Shown here: positions 1 to 7,337 of the stretch, one piece after another
Layout: the number at the start of each line of letters is the position of its first letter
Position numbering within the stretch: position 1 is the first letter of the stretch
NCBI RefSeq assembly: GCF_026283925.1
Contig: NZ_JAPDPF010000016.1
Coordinates: forward strand, 1-36,929
Length of the DNA stretch: 36,929 nucleotides
Source: Dyella halodurans
GTDB taxonomy: Bacteria; Pseudomonadota; Gammaproteobacteria; Xanthomonadales; Rhodanobacteraceae
Direction: 5' to 3'
The notes under the pieces: generated by a model
What the model saw: the letters and a program-made list of their open reading frames with translations, nothing else
Told to the model about the DNA's origin: nothing
Database searches by the model: none
Position numbers and translations under genes: made by a program

Positions 1-1
1 G

Positions 2-118
2 GAGATGAACCTGCGCCCGCGAGCCACGCTCGACTACCACTGCCCTGCGGAGATGATCATGCGTGCGCTGGGGCGTGATGACCTCGCCCAAGCCATCGAT
101 GATGCACTTCTAGATTGA
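2..118 (+). CDS. IS30-family transposase, C-terminal end (partial at window edge)
   Basis: The reading frame is open from the window edge and closes with TGA at 116-118, leaving 38 residues. It contains NLRPRATLDYHCPAE, matching the motif near the C-terminus of IS30-type DDE transposases (N-x-RPR-x-x-L-x-x-x-x-PAE). The rest of the protein lies outside the window, so I cannot say whether the gene is intact. I see no IS30-type right terminal repeat in the bases just after the stop, so the element may already be broken on this side. It may not be the same IS30 type as the fragment at 25302, because the shared part of the protein is not visible here. Confidence 0.6.
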   Translation, partial: EMNLRPRATLDYHCPAEMIMRALGRDDLAQAIDDALLD

Positions 119-330
119 CACCGCCTTTCCTAACAAGTGGACTCCTCCGGAAATTCGGGCGCGTGGCAGTCTCACGACGAGACTTACTCAAAGGCATCGA
201 GATTCACGCCGCCGAGGCGATTATGGCGGCTGGCCAGATGGTAGAAAGCCACCGGCGTGATCGAAGACACTTCGTTGCCAACATTGAGAAGCTGTCTCAT
301 ATATCGATCCTGGATTCTTGGAATCGTCAT

Positions 331-371
331 ATCCGCCTTGGGTTGCGGTTTCAGCCGGTCGCAAGCGGACC
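331..371 (+). repeat. Palindromic intergenic repeat, copy 1, carrying a short IS30-end scar
   Basis: Outer arms TCCGC and GCGGA flank TTGGG, followed by TTGCGGTTTCAGCCGGTC, which is the outermost 18 bp of the IS30 left end seen at 3495 and 25242. The right half of the repeat resumes directly. This looks like a repeat that took an IS30 insertion and lost nearly all of it. It lies 3' of the minus-strand gene ending at 389. Confidence 0.6.
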
Positions 372-388
372 TTAGCCTAACAACCCGG

Positions 389-712
389 TTAACCACCGCG
401 AACGGCACGAAAGATGGCTGAGAACACGCACAGTACGAACGCTGAGCCAAGCAGGCCATTGACCGCTGCAGCCACACGCAATCCTATGATCTGGCTTTTG
501 ACGTCATATGGAACCGGCAGAGCGAACAGCGCTCGCCATCGAAGCGGGCCAAGCCGATATAGCGCCTGATCAATTGCGGGCGTGTAGAGCGCTTTGCCGT
601 ACTCGGGGTGCTCCTTCGTTACGCGTCCCCAAGCCATGGCCGCAAGCAGCATCAGGCACCAGTAACTGAGCGCTGCCGCTATGCCAAGCGCGATAACAGG
701 CGTAAAGCTCAC
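389..712 (-). CDS. Small integral membrane protein, unknown function
   Basis: 107 residues starting with GTG at 712, chosen because GGGGAAAGG lies just upstream. Two hydrophobic stretches are visible: about residues 5-28 (VIALGIAAALSYWCLMLLAAMAW) and about 77-100 (VAAAVNGLLGSAFVLCVFSAIF). A polar segment of about 50 residues lies between them, so a two-pass inner-membrane protein is likely. I recognise no catalytic motif or family. The stop is followed 15-20 bases later by palindromic repeat copy 1. It is separated from the P460 gene by about 90 bp holding repeat copy 2, so co-transcription is uncertain. Confidence 0.65.
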   Translation of the reverse strand: MSFTPVIALGIAAALSYWCLMLLAAMAWGRVTKEHPEYGKALYTPAIDQALYRLGPLRWRALFALPVPYDVKSQIIGLRVAAAVNGLLGSAFVLCVFSAIFRAVRGG

Positions 713-747
713 TACCTTTCCCCTTGTGAGACGATCTTTTTCCGAAA

Positions 748-773
748 GATCCGATTTGGGTCGGAAGCGGGCA
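748..773 (+). repeat. Palindromic intergenic repeat, copy 2
   Basis: ATCCGATTTGGGTCGGAAGC followed by GGGC: the family consensus with degraded outer arms. It lies between the start of the gene at 712 and the stop of the P460 gene at 800. Confidence 0.75.
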
Positions 774-799
774 CTTCATACCCCTCGTTTCCACCCTTA

Positions 800-1426
800 T
801 CAGTGCACAGTATTGGCGACTTGAGCCTGTTCCTTCAGATACGCGGAGCTGAGAGTACCGTGTTGTTCGGCAATGGGTAGGAGTGTCGGGTAGAACTGTA
901 CGAAGGTCGTGTCGACAGCGCCGTGTGCGCTATGACAGCTGTAGCAAGCCTGCGTCACAGGGATTTGTTTAGCGGGCGATTGGCCGTCGATATCGAAGAA
1001 CGCCCAACCTCCTTGAAATCGCGACGTGTCCTTAACGTGCACTTCCATACCAGTGATCGCGCCGCTCTGAAAGTGGCCGCGGTGATTAATCGATCCCTTT
1101 GCAGAAGAGCCGCGCACTTCAAGAACAAACTGCGTCTTGTCAGGCCAAGTCCCAGTCTTTAGGAACGCACGATAAGCCTCGGGATTGACAAAGACGTTGT
1201 CGAAAACGGGCTCGCTCGAAGCCATGGCCTTTTCGTTGTAACTCATGTCCAGACCCGAGCTTAGAAACACCCATTCCCGGTAGTCTGCCGGCGGAATCAA
1301 CCGGCCATCGGTCGTGTAAGAAGGTTGGTGTAAATATCCCACTGAGTCATCGCTGATCGCCACTGACGTCTGCGCGGCTAATACCATTGCAAGCAGCAAG
1401 GAGCGAAAGACTTTCGCCTTGACCAT
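800..1426 (-). CDS. Cytochrome P460 family protein, secreted
   Basis: 208 residues with an N-terminal signal peptide (hydrophobic LLLAMVLAAQTSVAIS, likely cleaved near residue 24), so periplasmic. A haem c-binding CYSCH motif lies at residues 161-165, followed by the AHGAVDTTFVQFYPTLLP tail that I associate with the P460 family. The FDNVFVNPEAYRAF and WPDKTQFVLEVRG segments also fit. Characterised P460 proteins oxidise hydroxylamine or related nitrogen compounds using a haem cross-linked to lysine. Many family members have unknown substrates, so only the family is claimed. It is a single gene with no redox partner beside it. Confidence 0.85.
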   Translation of the reverse strand: MVKAKVFRSLLLAMVLAAQTSVAISDDSVGYLHQPSYTTDGRLIPPADYREWVFLSSGLDMSYNEKAMASSEPVFDNVFVNPEAYRAFLKTGTWPDKTQFVLEVRGSSAKGSINHRGHFQSGAITGMEVHVKDTSRFQGGWAFFDIDGQSPAKQIPVTQACYSCHSAHGAVDTTFVQFYPTLLPIAEQHGTLSSAYLKEQAQVANTVH

Positions 1427-1584
1427 GTCTTCTGTCTTCCCTGTCTATTGTGGAGGTTCCAACGCCAAGACAGCTACGACCTAGGCTTCTTAGCGGAATC
1501 CAGTATTCGGGTGGAGTCTGAGAACACGAGGTTGCCATCGCATACTCTTGGCGCCGATTGATACGGTCAATGAGTCATTAGTAA

Positions 1585-1611
1585 TGTCCGGTTCGGGCCG
1601 GAGTCGGACCT
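1585..1611 (+). repeat. Palindromic intergenic repeat, copy 3
   Basis: TGTCCGGTTCGGGCCGGAGT followed by CGGACCT. In the sense of the minus-strand regulator the repeat begins within two bases after its TAA stop at 1612. Confidence 0.8.
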
Positions 1612-2448
1612 TTAACTCGACGTCACCAGTGACTTGATGTACGCGCGAATCCGCTCCTCGTCCACGCTAGTCGCCGGGTTGTACACGATCATTCCCAGAT
1701 CCGGCCGCCCATCAACAGCGAAGGCGGAAAACTCAAGCTCCAGGAGACCCAGTTCGGCATGATGCAGACGCTTTACGCCTTCTCCGTAGGCGTTGACGTC
1801 GTTGGCCTGCCATAGTGCTTCGAACTCAGGACTCAGCCGGGACAACTCTTCAACGAACTGGCCGATCTCCGCAGCAGCACCTGCACGCGCAGCGTCTGCA
1901 CGAAACGCGCCGACAACGAACCGGGCCACGCTTTGCCAGTCTTCCTGCGCGGCGCGTACCCGTGAATTGGAAAAAATCAGCCGCAGAATATTCCGCTCTG
2001 CGGGAGGTAGCGCACCGTAGTCCGTAAGCACAGCAGCCGCTGCGCGGTTCCAGGCCACGACATCCCACAGGGCGGTCTTGATGATCGCGGGGCTGACCTC
2101 CATCGCCTCGAGCACACGCTGCAGCCGGGGCGTGACGCCTTCAACGGCTTTGTAATGGACTTCGGGCAGATGACCAAGGCCGAGGATGAAGAGGTGTTCG
2201 CGCTCCGGTTCGGTCAGCATCAGTCCGCTGGCGATGCGGTTGAGCACCTCGGCCGAGGGCGCTCCTCCCCTTCCCTGCTCCAACCAGGTGTACCAGGTGG
2301 GGCTGATGTTGGCGCGTTGGGCGACCTCTTCCCTGCGCAGGCCCGGCGTGCGCCGTCGCCCGCCAGTGAAGCCCAAGGCAGCCGGGTCGAGCCGGCTGCG
2401 TCGGTCTTTCAAGTAGGTGCCTAGCTGATTGCCTATGGGTGTAGACAT
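1612..2448 (-). CDS. XRE-family transcriptional regulator with MmyB-like ligand-binding domain
   Basis: 278 residues. The N-terminal helix-turn-helix (about residues 8-75: LGTYLKDRRSRLDP, then RRTPGLRREEVAQRANIS and TWYTWLEQGRG) is characteristic of regulators in which an XRE HTH is joined to a MmyB-type domain (about residues 100-275) thought to bind a small, possibly fatty-acid-like ligand. ATG at 2448 has an AGGA element upstream. It is divergent from the epimerase-like gene at 2547 with 98 bp between them. In this family the regulator often controls the divergent oxidoreductase, which is the likely target here (inference). Confidence 0.88.
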   Translation of the reverse strand: MSTPIGNQLGTYLKDRRSRLDPAALGFTGGRRRTPGLRREEVAQRANISPTWYTWLEQGRGGAPSAEVLNRIASGLMLTEPEREHLFILGLGHLPEVHYKAVEGVTPRLQRVLEAMEVSPAIIKTALWDVVAWNRAAAAVLTDYGALPPAERNILRLIFSNSRVRAAQEDWQSVARFVVGAFRADAARAGAAAEIGQFVEELSRLSPEFEALWQANDVNAYGEGVKRLHHAELGLLELEFSAFAVDGRPDLGMIVYNPATSVDEERIRAYIKSLVTSS

Positions 2449-2546
2449 GGCGATCCTGTTATTTCTTATACCCTGATAATGTCACTGCTTTACCAGTATG
2501 CGCGCCCGGATAAGTTAGATCCAATAGCCACTGCTGGAGACTCCCC

Positions 2547-3443
2547 ATGCGCATATTCCTGACCGGTGCGACCGGCTTTATCGGCTCCCGGATCGTGCAT
2601 GAACTGCTCGCCGCCGGGCATCGCGTGCTTGGCATGACACGATCGGATGAGGGCGCACATGCCCTTGCCTCCGCTGGCGCTGAGGTGCATCGCGGTCATC
2701 TGGAAGATCTGGACAGTTTGCGCAGCGGCGCGGCCACAGCGGACGCCGTGATCCACACCGCGTTCGATCACGATTTCTCCAACTTCGTCGCCAACTGCGA
2801 GAAGGATCGACGGGCCATCAAGGCATTGGGGTCGGCGCTGGCGGGTTCCGACCGTCCGCTGCTGATCACGTCGGGAACGGGCATGGGAAGCGCCATGCCA
2901 GGCAAGCCTGCGACTGAGGATGTCTTCAATAAAGAACATCCCAACCCGCGGTCGGCATCGGAGGTCGCGGGGGCAGAGATGCTCGCGGCGGGTGTCGCCG
3001 TGTCGGTCGTGCGGCTTCCGCAGGTGCATGACACGGTGAAGCAAGGCCTTATCAGTCCGTTGATCGCCGTGGCGCGCGCCAAAGGTGTATCGGCCTATGT
3101 TGGCGAAGGGCTCAATTGTTGGCCGGCTGCGCACGTGCTCGACGTGGCACGGCTCTATCGGCTGGCGATCGAGCAATGCGAACCGGGCACGCGCTATCAC
3201 GCCGTTGCTGAAGAGGGTATTCGTGTTCGCGATATCGCCGAAGTGATCGGTGCGGGCTTGGGTGTGCCCGTAAAGTCCATCTCGCCGAGTGACGCGGGAG
3301 ATCATTTCGGATGGTTGGCCGGATTCGTCGGCATGGACCTATTGGCGTCGAGCGCGTGGACACGCAAGGTTCTGGGATGGCATCCGGGCGGCCCAGGGCT
3401 GCTGGACGATCTCAGGCGGATGGATTATTCCGGCGACCGCTGA
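2547..3443 (+). CDS. Atypical SDR / NAD-dependent epimerase-dehydratase family protein
   Basis: 298 residues. The Rossmann dinucleotide motif TGATGFIGS lies at residues 7-15, directly after the first beta strand MRIFL, placing it in the extended/atypical SDR group. DAVIHTAFDH (around residues 71-80) and LLITSGTGMG (about 108-117) are typical strands. I do not see a clear YxxxK catalytic pair, as in many atypical SDRs, so it may be an NAD(P)-binding reductase of unknown substrate. It is transcribed away from the XRE/MmyB regulator and ends before a convergent gap holding a MITE-interrupted repeat. Confidence 0.85.
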   Translation: MRIFLTGATGFIGSRIVHELLAAGHRVLGMTRSDEGAHALASAGAEVHRGHLEDLDSLRSGAATADAVIHTAFDHDFSNFVANCEKDRRAIKALGSALAGSDRPLLITSGTGMGSAMPGKPATEDVFNKEHPNPRSASEVAGAEMLAAGVAVSVVRLPQVHDTVKQGLISPLIAVARAKGVSAYVGEGLNCWPAAHVLDVARLYRLAIEQCEPGTRYHAVAEEGIRVRDIAEVIGAGLGVPVKSISPSDAGDHFGWLAGFVGMDLLASSAWTRKVLGWHPGGPGLLDDLRRMDYSGDR

Positions 3444-3481
3444 ACCGTCGGCCTCCTTCAAAGTCGCGGCAGCGATTGCCA

Positions 3482-3588
3482 TGTCCGCCTTGGGTTGCGG
3501 ATTCAGCCGGTCATTGCAACACACTGAAGACTGCGCAAGCAGCAGGGGTGTTGCGACGACCGGCTGAACCCGCTGTTGGGAGCGGAAA
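3482..3588 (+). repeat. Palindromic intergenic repeat, copy 4, split by an IS30-derived MITE
   Basis: Left half TGTCCGCCTTGGG (3482-3494) and right half TTGGGAGCGGA (3576-3586) rebuild a normal repeat once the 81-bp insert at 3495-3575 is removed. TTGGG occurs on both sides of the insert. It sits between the convergent stops at 3443 and 3713. Confidence 0.8.
3495..3575. mobile_element. 81-bp MITE derived from an IS30-family element
   Basis: Terminal inverted repeats of about 26 bp: left TTGCGGATTCAGCCGGTC continuing to CAACAC, right GTGTTGC continuing through GACCGGCTGAACCCGC. The inner left part (GACTGCG, CAGCAGG) also matches the IS30 left end at 25242-25292, so the element appears to be the two ends of an IS30 joined after loss of the transposase gene. 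Candidate target duplications TTGGG lie at 3490-3494 and 3576-3580. It codes for nothing and could only move with a transposase supplied by a full-length copy elsewhere. Confidence 0.75.
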
Positions 3589-3712
3589 TTCAGCGTTCGG
3601 CTCGCGTTCGCGGAGGATGGCTCGTTGAGGTCCGCCGTCCATCAGGGAAATGCTTGACCAGCTCCGCTGTTGAAAAGCGCCTCGCTGGGATGACGTGGAA
3701 AACAGGGCCGCC

Positions 3713-4069
3713 CTAGCCAGGCAGGCTGACCACGGGTGTGAAGCCGCCAAAGATCATGCGCTTGCCATCGAAGGGCATGTCGCTGGGGGCTGGCATGCGC
3801 GGATCTTCCATGAGTTTCGCCATGCCGGCATCGCGGGTGGCCTTGTCGGGCCATTCCACCCAGGAGAACACCACGGATTCGCCCTGCTTCGCCTGCACGG
3901 CGCGGCGGAAATCGGTGAGCGTGCCGTCAGGCACGTCGTCGCCCCAACACTCCACTACCCGGATAGCGCCGATCTCCAGAAAAATGGGGTCAAGGGTACG
4001 GGCGTGCTCGATGAATTGCTCGCGGTTGGCGTCGGGTACGGCGATCACGAAACCGTCGATGTAGGACAT
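3713..4069 (-). CDS. DUF1428 family protein (YbaA-like)
   Basis: 118 residues starting MSYIDGFVIAVPDANREQF. ATG at 4069 is preferred over upstream in-frame starts because AGGAG lies 6 bases before it. The conserved features of the DUF1428 family are visible: GAIRVVECWGDDVPDG around residues 35-50, SVVFSWVEWPDKATRD, and the ending MPFDGKRMIFGGF. The fold is a small ferredoxin-like alpha/beta barrel; the biochemical function is unknown. It is cytoplasmic, with no signal peptide, and transcribed alone. Confidence 0.88.
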   Translation of the reverse strand: MSYIDGFVIAVPDANREQFIEHARTLDPIFLEIGAIRVVECWGDDVPDGTLTDFRRAVQAKQGESVVFSWVEWPDKATRDAGMAKLMEDPRMPAPSDMPFDGKRMIFGGFTPVVSLPG

Positions 4070-4229
4070 GACTATCTCCTTCGCGGAAAGGGCGGCCGGC
4101 GTGGTCGCCTTCATGTAGGTGACGAACGAGTGCTTGCGGGATCGACACGGGGCCGGGCGCCGGTTCCCATCGTGGAAATAGTCGGCACTCGACAGACTGC
4201 CGGAGGCCAGGCCCGTGTCTGCCTACTAT

Positions 4230-4257
4230 AGGTCCGATTCGGTTCGGAAGCGGACCT
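4230..4257 (+). repeat. Palindromic intergenic repeat, copy 5
   Basis: AGGTCCGATTCGGTTCGGAA then GCGGACCT, with perfect outer arms AGGTCCG/CGGACCT. It lies about 20 bases 3' of the stop of the minus-strand gene at 4277. Confidence 0.85.
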
Positions 4258-4276
4258 TAGAGTCTGCTCAACCAGC

Positions 4277-4768
4277 CTACTCGCGGCAGTGAAACTCGTC
4301 CCTACGGATGAATCGCTCGTAAGCCTCGGAGGTGATCCATGCCCTGTCGCTCATATAGGCAGTGACGTTCTCGCCAGCGCCGATCTGGGCGAATGTGATC
4401 TCGCAATGTACGTGCGAGCCATCTTGAGGATAGGTTGCTTTGGTCCAGACTCGACTGGCATCCCTCACCAGATCCCACGTACGTCGCGTCCACCAGGGGC
4501 GAAATACGTAGCTCTGGCCGACGATCGATATCATCGGCACTTCTCGCCCATAGCTGCGAAACGTCCAAAGGTCCCCATCACCCCCTACTAGCTTATGAAG
4601 GGGAAACGCTTCGATACGCTCAGTTTCCGGGTCGTATAAGGCCGCTGGTGCGAGCGCATCATCGTAAGGATGAAGCGAACCGGCGACACTGGTTACGACG
4701 TGGTGTCCGTCAGCGAACTGATCTTTTACAAGCACTGTTGGCGCCACAAACGAATGTTGATCTGACAT
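4277..4768 (-). CDS. Hypothetical protein
   Basis: 163 residues from ATG at 4768 (MSDQHSFVAPTVLVKDQF). The frame stays open upstream to 4975, but that part runs through repeat copy 7 and reads as non-coding, so the shorter form is preferred. I recognise no family. Aromatic-rich segments such as YVFRPWWTRRTWDLV and a C-terminal VTAYMSDRAWITSEAYERFI suggest a compact soluble domain. No signal peptide or membrane segment is visible. It is flanked on both sides by palindromic repeats. Confidence 0.6.
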   Translation of the reverse strand: MSDQHSFVAPTVLVKDQFADGHHVVTSVAGSLHPYDDALAPAALYDPETERIEAFPLHKLVGGDGDLWTFRSYGREVPMISIVGQSYVFRPWWTRRTWDLVRDASRVWTKATYPQDGSHVHCEITFAQIGAGENVTAYMSDRAWITSEAYERFIRRDEFHCRE

Positions 4769-4810
4769 CGCTGTACTTTGCTCGTATGGAAGCGGCGGAC
4801 AGTCTCTTAA

Positions 4811-4836
4811 AGGTCCGTTATGGGCTGGAAGCGGAC
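4811..4836 (+). repeat. Palindromic intergenic repeat, copy 7
   Basis: AGGTCCGTTATGGGCTGGAA then GCGGAC. It lies between the start of the gene at 4768 and the stop of the gene at 4885. Confidence 0.75.
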
Positions 4837-4859
4837 GTTCCTGGGGTTTGTCAAAACGA

Positions 4860-4879
4860 CTCGCCCGGGCCGCCCGAGT
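4860..4879. terminator. Possible hairpin terminator 3' of the 4885-5406 gene
   Basis: ACTCGCCCGGGCCGCCCGAG with the following T forms a GC-rich inverted repeat (ACTCG/CGAGT arms) a few bases beyond the minus-strand stop at 4885. No T-run follows, so termination is tentative. Confidence 0.3.
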
Positions 4880-4884
4880 GATGT

Positions 4885-5406
4885 TCATTGAACGCGGCGC
4901 ACCGTAGCGATTTGTCCGCCATCTTTGAGAATTGTCAGCTCTTCGCCCGGCTTCAAGGACACCACGCCACTCCAAGAACGCGTTGCCACATTTGCAGTCG
5001 CCATGCCGGGAGCGGTTTGGATTGGATGGTTCGTGTCCAGATGCCTGGTTTCGAGCGATACGAGAAATGGACCTGGGCGCCCTACTGGTTCAATCGACAA
5101 CTCAACATCCAATGCGTTGGAGGGATCAACTTGTCGGCTGTCGATAGCTACCGAAGGAATATGGTGGATTCCTATCCGGGCGCCGGGGCCACACACGCTG
5201 GGGCTCGCCATGAGATCGGCCTCGGTCTTGCCGTCCTGGACAACCCTGAGCTCGAACCTGGCTATCGCCAATGCTCCGGCATTACAAGGAGATGCCGCAG
5301 GATTCGTCGCATCCTCCGCAGGCGCCGGCGTATTTACGCCGCTTGCGTATGTGTAAGAGCAAAGAATCAGGCCGGCAAGGAAAGTAACGAACTTGAGCTG
5401 ATACAT
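4885..5406 (-). CDS. Secreted hypothetical protein
   Basis: 173 residues. Residues 1-22 (VTFLAGLILCSYTYASG core) form a signal peptide, so the product is probably periplasmic or exported. The mature part is beta-rich (LDVELSIEPVGRPGPFLVSLETRHL; SGVVSLKPGEELTILKDGG), and the end resembles a small secreted beta-sandwich protein. Two cysteines (in SPCNAGAL and SVCGPGAR) could form a disulphide. No named family is recognised. The upstream gap to 5590 contains the candidate attC remnant. Confidence 0.65.
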   Translation of the reverse strand: MYQLKFVTFLAGLILCSYTYASGVNTPAPAEDATNPAASPCNAGALAIARFELRVVQDGKTEADLMASPSVCGPGARIGIHHIPSVAIDSRQVDPSNALDVELSIEPVGRPGPFLVSLETRHLDTNHPIQTAPGMATANVATRSWSGVVSLKPGEELTILKDGGQIATVRRVQ

Positions 5407-5469
5407 GGGAAGTCCTTGTCGAATGTAAAGCCATGGTGGTGTCCTGCCTCATGGAACATAGCCACGATA

Positions 5470-5493
5470 GCGGATGTCGGCTTTGGGTCCAGG
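5470..5493 (+). repeat. Degenerate palindromic repeat, copy 8 (weak)
   Basis: GCGGATGTCGGCTTTGGGTC matches the left half and central TTTGGGTC of the family, but the right arm has diverged. Counted only as a possible copy. Confidence 0.35.
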
Positions 5494-5499
5494 CTGTGT

Positions 5500-5595
5500 G
5501 GAAACACCCCGTAAGCTAAGCGGCAGTGCGGTACGTAACGTATGTTTGCACCGGAAACTTCATCCCGCGCGGTCCGCCCGAGCGCATGGTTAGGC
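5500..5595 (-). other. Candidate degenerate integron attC site
   Basis: On the minus strand, GCCTAAC (5595-5589) contains the TAA stop of the retropepsin-like gene. It is followed by GCTCGGGCGG (5583-5574) and, after about 50 bases, by CCGCTTAGC (5523-5515). The last two pair (with G:T) leaving one unpaired C after GCT, the position of the extrahelical base in the L'' arm of attC sites. The expected terminal GTTRRRY is not present, so the site would be decayed. The assignment is inference from structure only. Confidence 0.4.
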
Positions 5596-6033
5596 GGGCT
5601 CCTCCTTGAGGAAAAGAGCCAACGTCGCATAGTCGATCACGGCCTGATGGTAGCGCAGGACATCCTGCCCTATGACGGCGCGGATGGGGTCAACCCCCTT
5701 CATGATCAGCCTTTGGTTGGTGCTGGTCATATCAATCGCGAATATGCCATCGGTCCGGACTGGCAGCCCTTCGAGAGTCAACCGAACATCCCCCAGCGTG
5801 TAAACGTTGCCCCCATGCCCGGGCTGTCCAGTGTCGGTCACGGCAATTCCTTCGGAACGACAATAGCTCAATTCAACGAAGGTCTTGGACGCCCCGGTGT
5901 CGAGCACGATGTCGACTGGCCGGCCGTCGAGGTGCCCGACTAGCGTCAGGTGTCCAACTGGGGTCCGAGACATCATGAAGCGGCGGAAACCGTGACGCGA
6001 GAGCAGCTCCGCAATCGCCAATGCGTAATCCAT
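5590..6033 (-). CDS. Retropepsin-like aspartic protease domain protein
   Basis: 147 residues from ATG at 6033 (MDYALAIAELLSRHGF); an upstream ATG at 6075 is possible but lacks a good ribosome site. DIVLDTGASKTFVELSYC carries the DTGA active-site motif of clan AA peptidases. A later segment, VIGQDVLRYHQAVIDYATLALFL, fits the closing strands of single-lobe, retropepsin-type bacterial proteins (Asp_protease_2 type), which act as dimers. The usual second motif ILG appears as VIG. There is no signal peptide, so the location is probably cytoplasmic. The stop codon overlaps GCCTAAC of a candidate attC. Confidence 0.75.
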   Translation of the reverse strand: MDYALAIAELLSRHGFRRFMMSRTPVGHLTLVGHLDGRPVDIVLDTGASKTFVELSYCRSEGIAVTDTGQPGHGGNVYTLGDVRLTLEGLPVRTDGIFAIDMTSTNQRLIMKGVDPIRAVIGQDVLRYHQAVIDYATLALFLKEEPA

Positions 6034-6052
6034 CTCGAGTTTCCCAGTCTGA

Positions 6053-6277
6053 CTATCTAATTGACGGACGCGCACGTCCGGTTATTCGATTTTTCAATGG
6101 AACGTCCGCAAAAGTTCCCTTGTGGGTCGAAAGCGGACGTCTCCCCTCTTGACCCCTTATTTTTGCACCGCCGATCAGGCTCTCGACCGGGCTCGAGTGC
6201 ATGGCCAGCCTGATCGTCACCGAGTAAGCCACCAAGACGCCGGCAACCGAAAACAGATCCGAGTACCGGCGCTTCAT
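6053..6277 (-). CDS. Possible small membrane protein or gene remnant
   Basis: 74 residues from ATG at 6277 with GGGAAAG upstream. Only the first half looks protein-like: MKRRYSDLFSVAGVLVAYSV begins a hydrophobic helix of about 20 residues. From about residue 45 the frame runs through palindromic repeat copy 9 (6101-6142), which is elsewhere strictly intergenic, so the end of the frame is probably not native coding sequence. It could be the N-terminal remnant of a decayed gene. No family recognised. Confidence 0.3.
   Translation of the reverse strand: MKRRYSDLFSVAGVLVAYSVTIRLAMHSSPVESLIGGAKIRGQEGRRPLSTHKGTFADVPLKNRITGRARPSIR
6101..6142 (+). repeat. Palindromic intergenic repeat, copy 9 (long form)
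   Basis: GTCCGC at 6104-6109 and GCGGAC at 6133-6138 flank a longer centre containing CCTTGTGGGTCGAAA. The spacing is about 15 bp greater than in the other copies, suggesting a small insertion in the left half. Confidence 0.6.
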
Positions 6278-6640
6278 TCGCTTTCCCGGCGTTCCCCCCT
6301 GAATCCCCAGGTGGAGCGTGCAGGCTAATGGCCGCGGCTTCAAGCGCTAATCCTATTCCTCGCCCTTTCGGGGGCAAAGGCGCACCAACTTGCGCAGCGC
6401 ATGGGGAGTAACGGTGCGTTCGCCAGCTGAATCGACCAGGGATCCGCTTATACACGAGCGTTACATTCCCCGGCCACTTTGTTATTTCCAAAACGGAAGT
6501 TGCCGGCGAATACTCCCTTCTCAGAGGTCTGAACGGCGGGCGCAGAAGGAGCCGGTGGAGCGATTCCCCTAGGCACCGAGCACTACGCACACGTTCTGGG
6601 ACACGGCGAATGATGGCGTGAGCGATGACCCTTCGAAGTC
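6278..6640. other. Decayed coding region without an intact gene
   Basis: No full gene is visible. On the + strand, 6339-6432 reads RLQALILFLALSGAKAHQLA, like a signal peptide, then hits a stop. A different frame nearby (about 6433-6540) reads TSVTFPGHFVISKTEVAGEY, like beta strands. This pattern fits a short secreted-protein gene broken by frameshifts and stops, but the identity cannot be given. Confidence 0.35.
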
Positions 6641-6667
6641 ATGGCCACGGCACGAAACACAGGCTTG

Positions 6668-7132
6668 ATGATGGACGAATACTCGACATACCGGTGGCCC
6701 AGGGGCACGCCGCTGTTTTGCCTCATTGGCCTCTATGCGCCAGGCTTCCTGATGGCAGCGCAGCCAAGCCTCACGAATCTGTTCGCTGGAAAGCTGGCCC
6801 TTGCAGCGTACTTCCTCGCCGTCACCCTGTTCTGCATATATCTCTACCGTTTTCGCATCATTCTCGACGCGACATCCATACGGGCGGGCGCCTTTTTCCC
6901 CAAGAAAATGGAATTCACCGATGTTGTGCGGGCAAAGTATGTCCAAGGCGATGACATTGGACGGATCACCCTCTGGGGAAGCGATGGCAAGCGAATTAAC
7001 GTATGGGAGACCATCGAGAACTTCGAGGCCTGTGCCAGAGCGATAGACTCAAGATTTCCCGAGCACCTTTTGATCTCCGGTCACGAACGGGCGGCGCCGA
7101 TCGACGTACTGCGTGGCAGCGACCTGGTCTAG
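6668..7132 (+). CDS. Membrane protein with PH-domain-like C-terminal region
   Basis: Start is ATG at 6668 or 6671 (MMDEYSTYRWPRG); an ATG at 6641 is also in frame. About 154 residues. Two hydrophobic segments lie near residues 13-30 (LFCLIGLYAPGFLMAA) and 42-60 (LALAAYFLAVTLFCIYLY). A cytoplasmic region of about 80 residues follows (FRIILDATSIRAGAFFPKKMEFTDV, then RITLWGSDGKRINV and an AIDSRFPE helix). That strand order plus final helix resembles bacterial PH (YdbT/YqeB-like) domains. Function unknown. It ends convergently toward the GNAT gene. Confidence 0.65.
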   Translation: MMDEYSTYRWPRGTPLFCLIGLYAPGFLMAAQPSLTNLFAGKLALAAYFLAVTLFCIYLYRFRIILDATSIRAGAFFPKKMEFTDVVRAKYVQGDDIGRITLWGSDGKRINVWETIENFEACARAIDSRFPEHLLISGHERAAPIDVLRGSDLV

Positions 7133-7263
7133 CAAGACCCGCCAGCATCATGAGCTGGTTTGATGAGACACGTGGGACGCCCGGCCCCTACCCTGCGCCG
7201 ATAATGCGTATCCCTTTTCCGGATGGCGAGCTAAGGGAGTAATCCTGGATGGCCGTTGATGGA

Positions 7264-7292
7264 TAGGTCCGCGCCGGGTCGGAAGCGGATCC
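7264..7292 (+). repeat. Palindromic intergenic repeat, copy 10
   Basis: TAGGTCCGCGCCGGGTCGGA then AGCGGATCC. It lies between the convergent stops at 7132 and 7338. Confidence 0.8.
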
Positions 7293-7337
7293 TGCGCCCC
7301 ACGCTTCAGGTCCGCAACCGCCATGCCATCCCCGAAG

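Noticed and set aside
375-381. GCCTAAC as an attC core near the gene ending at 389
   Set aside because: It lies in the wrong orientation for a cassette of that minus-strand gene and no L''/L' pairing is visible.
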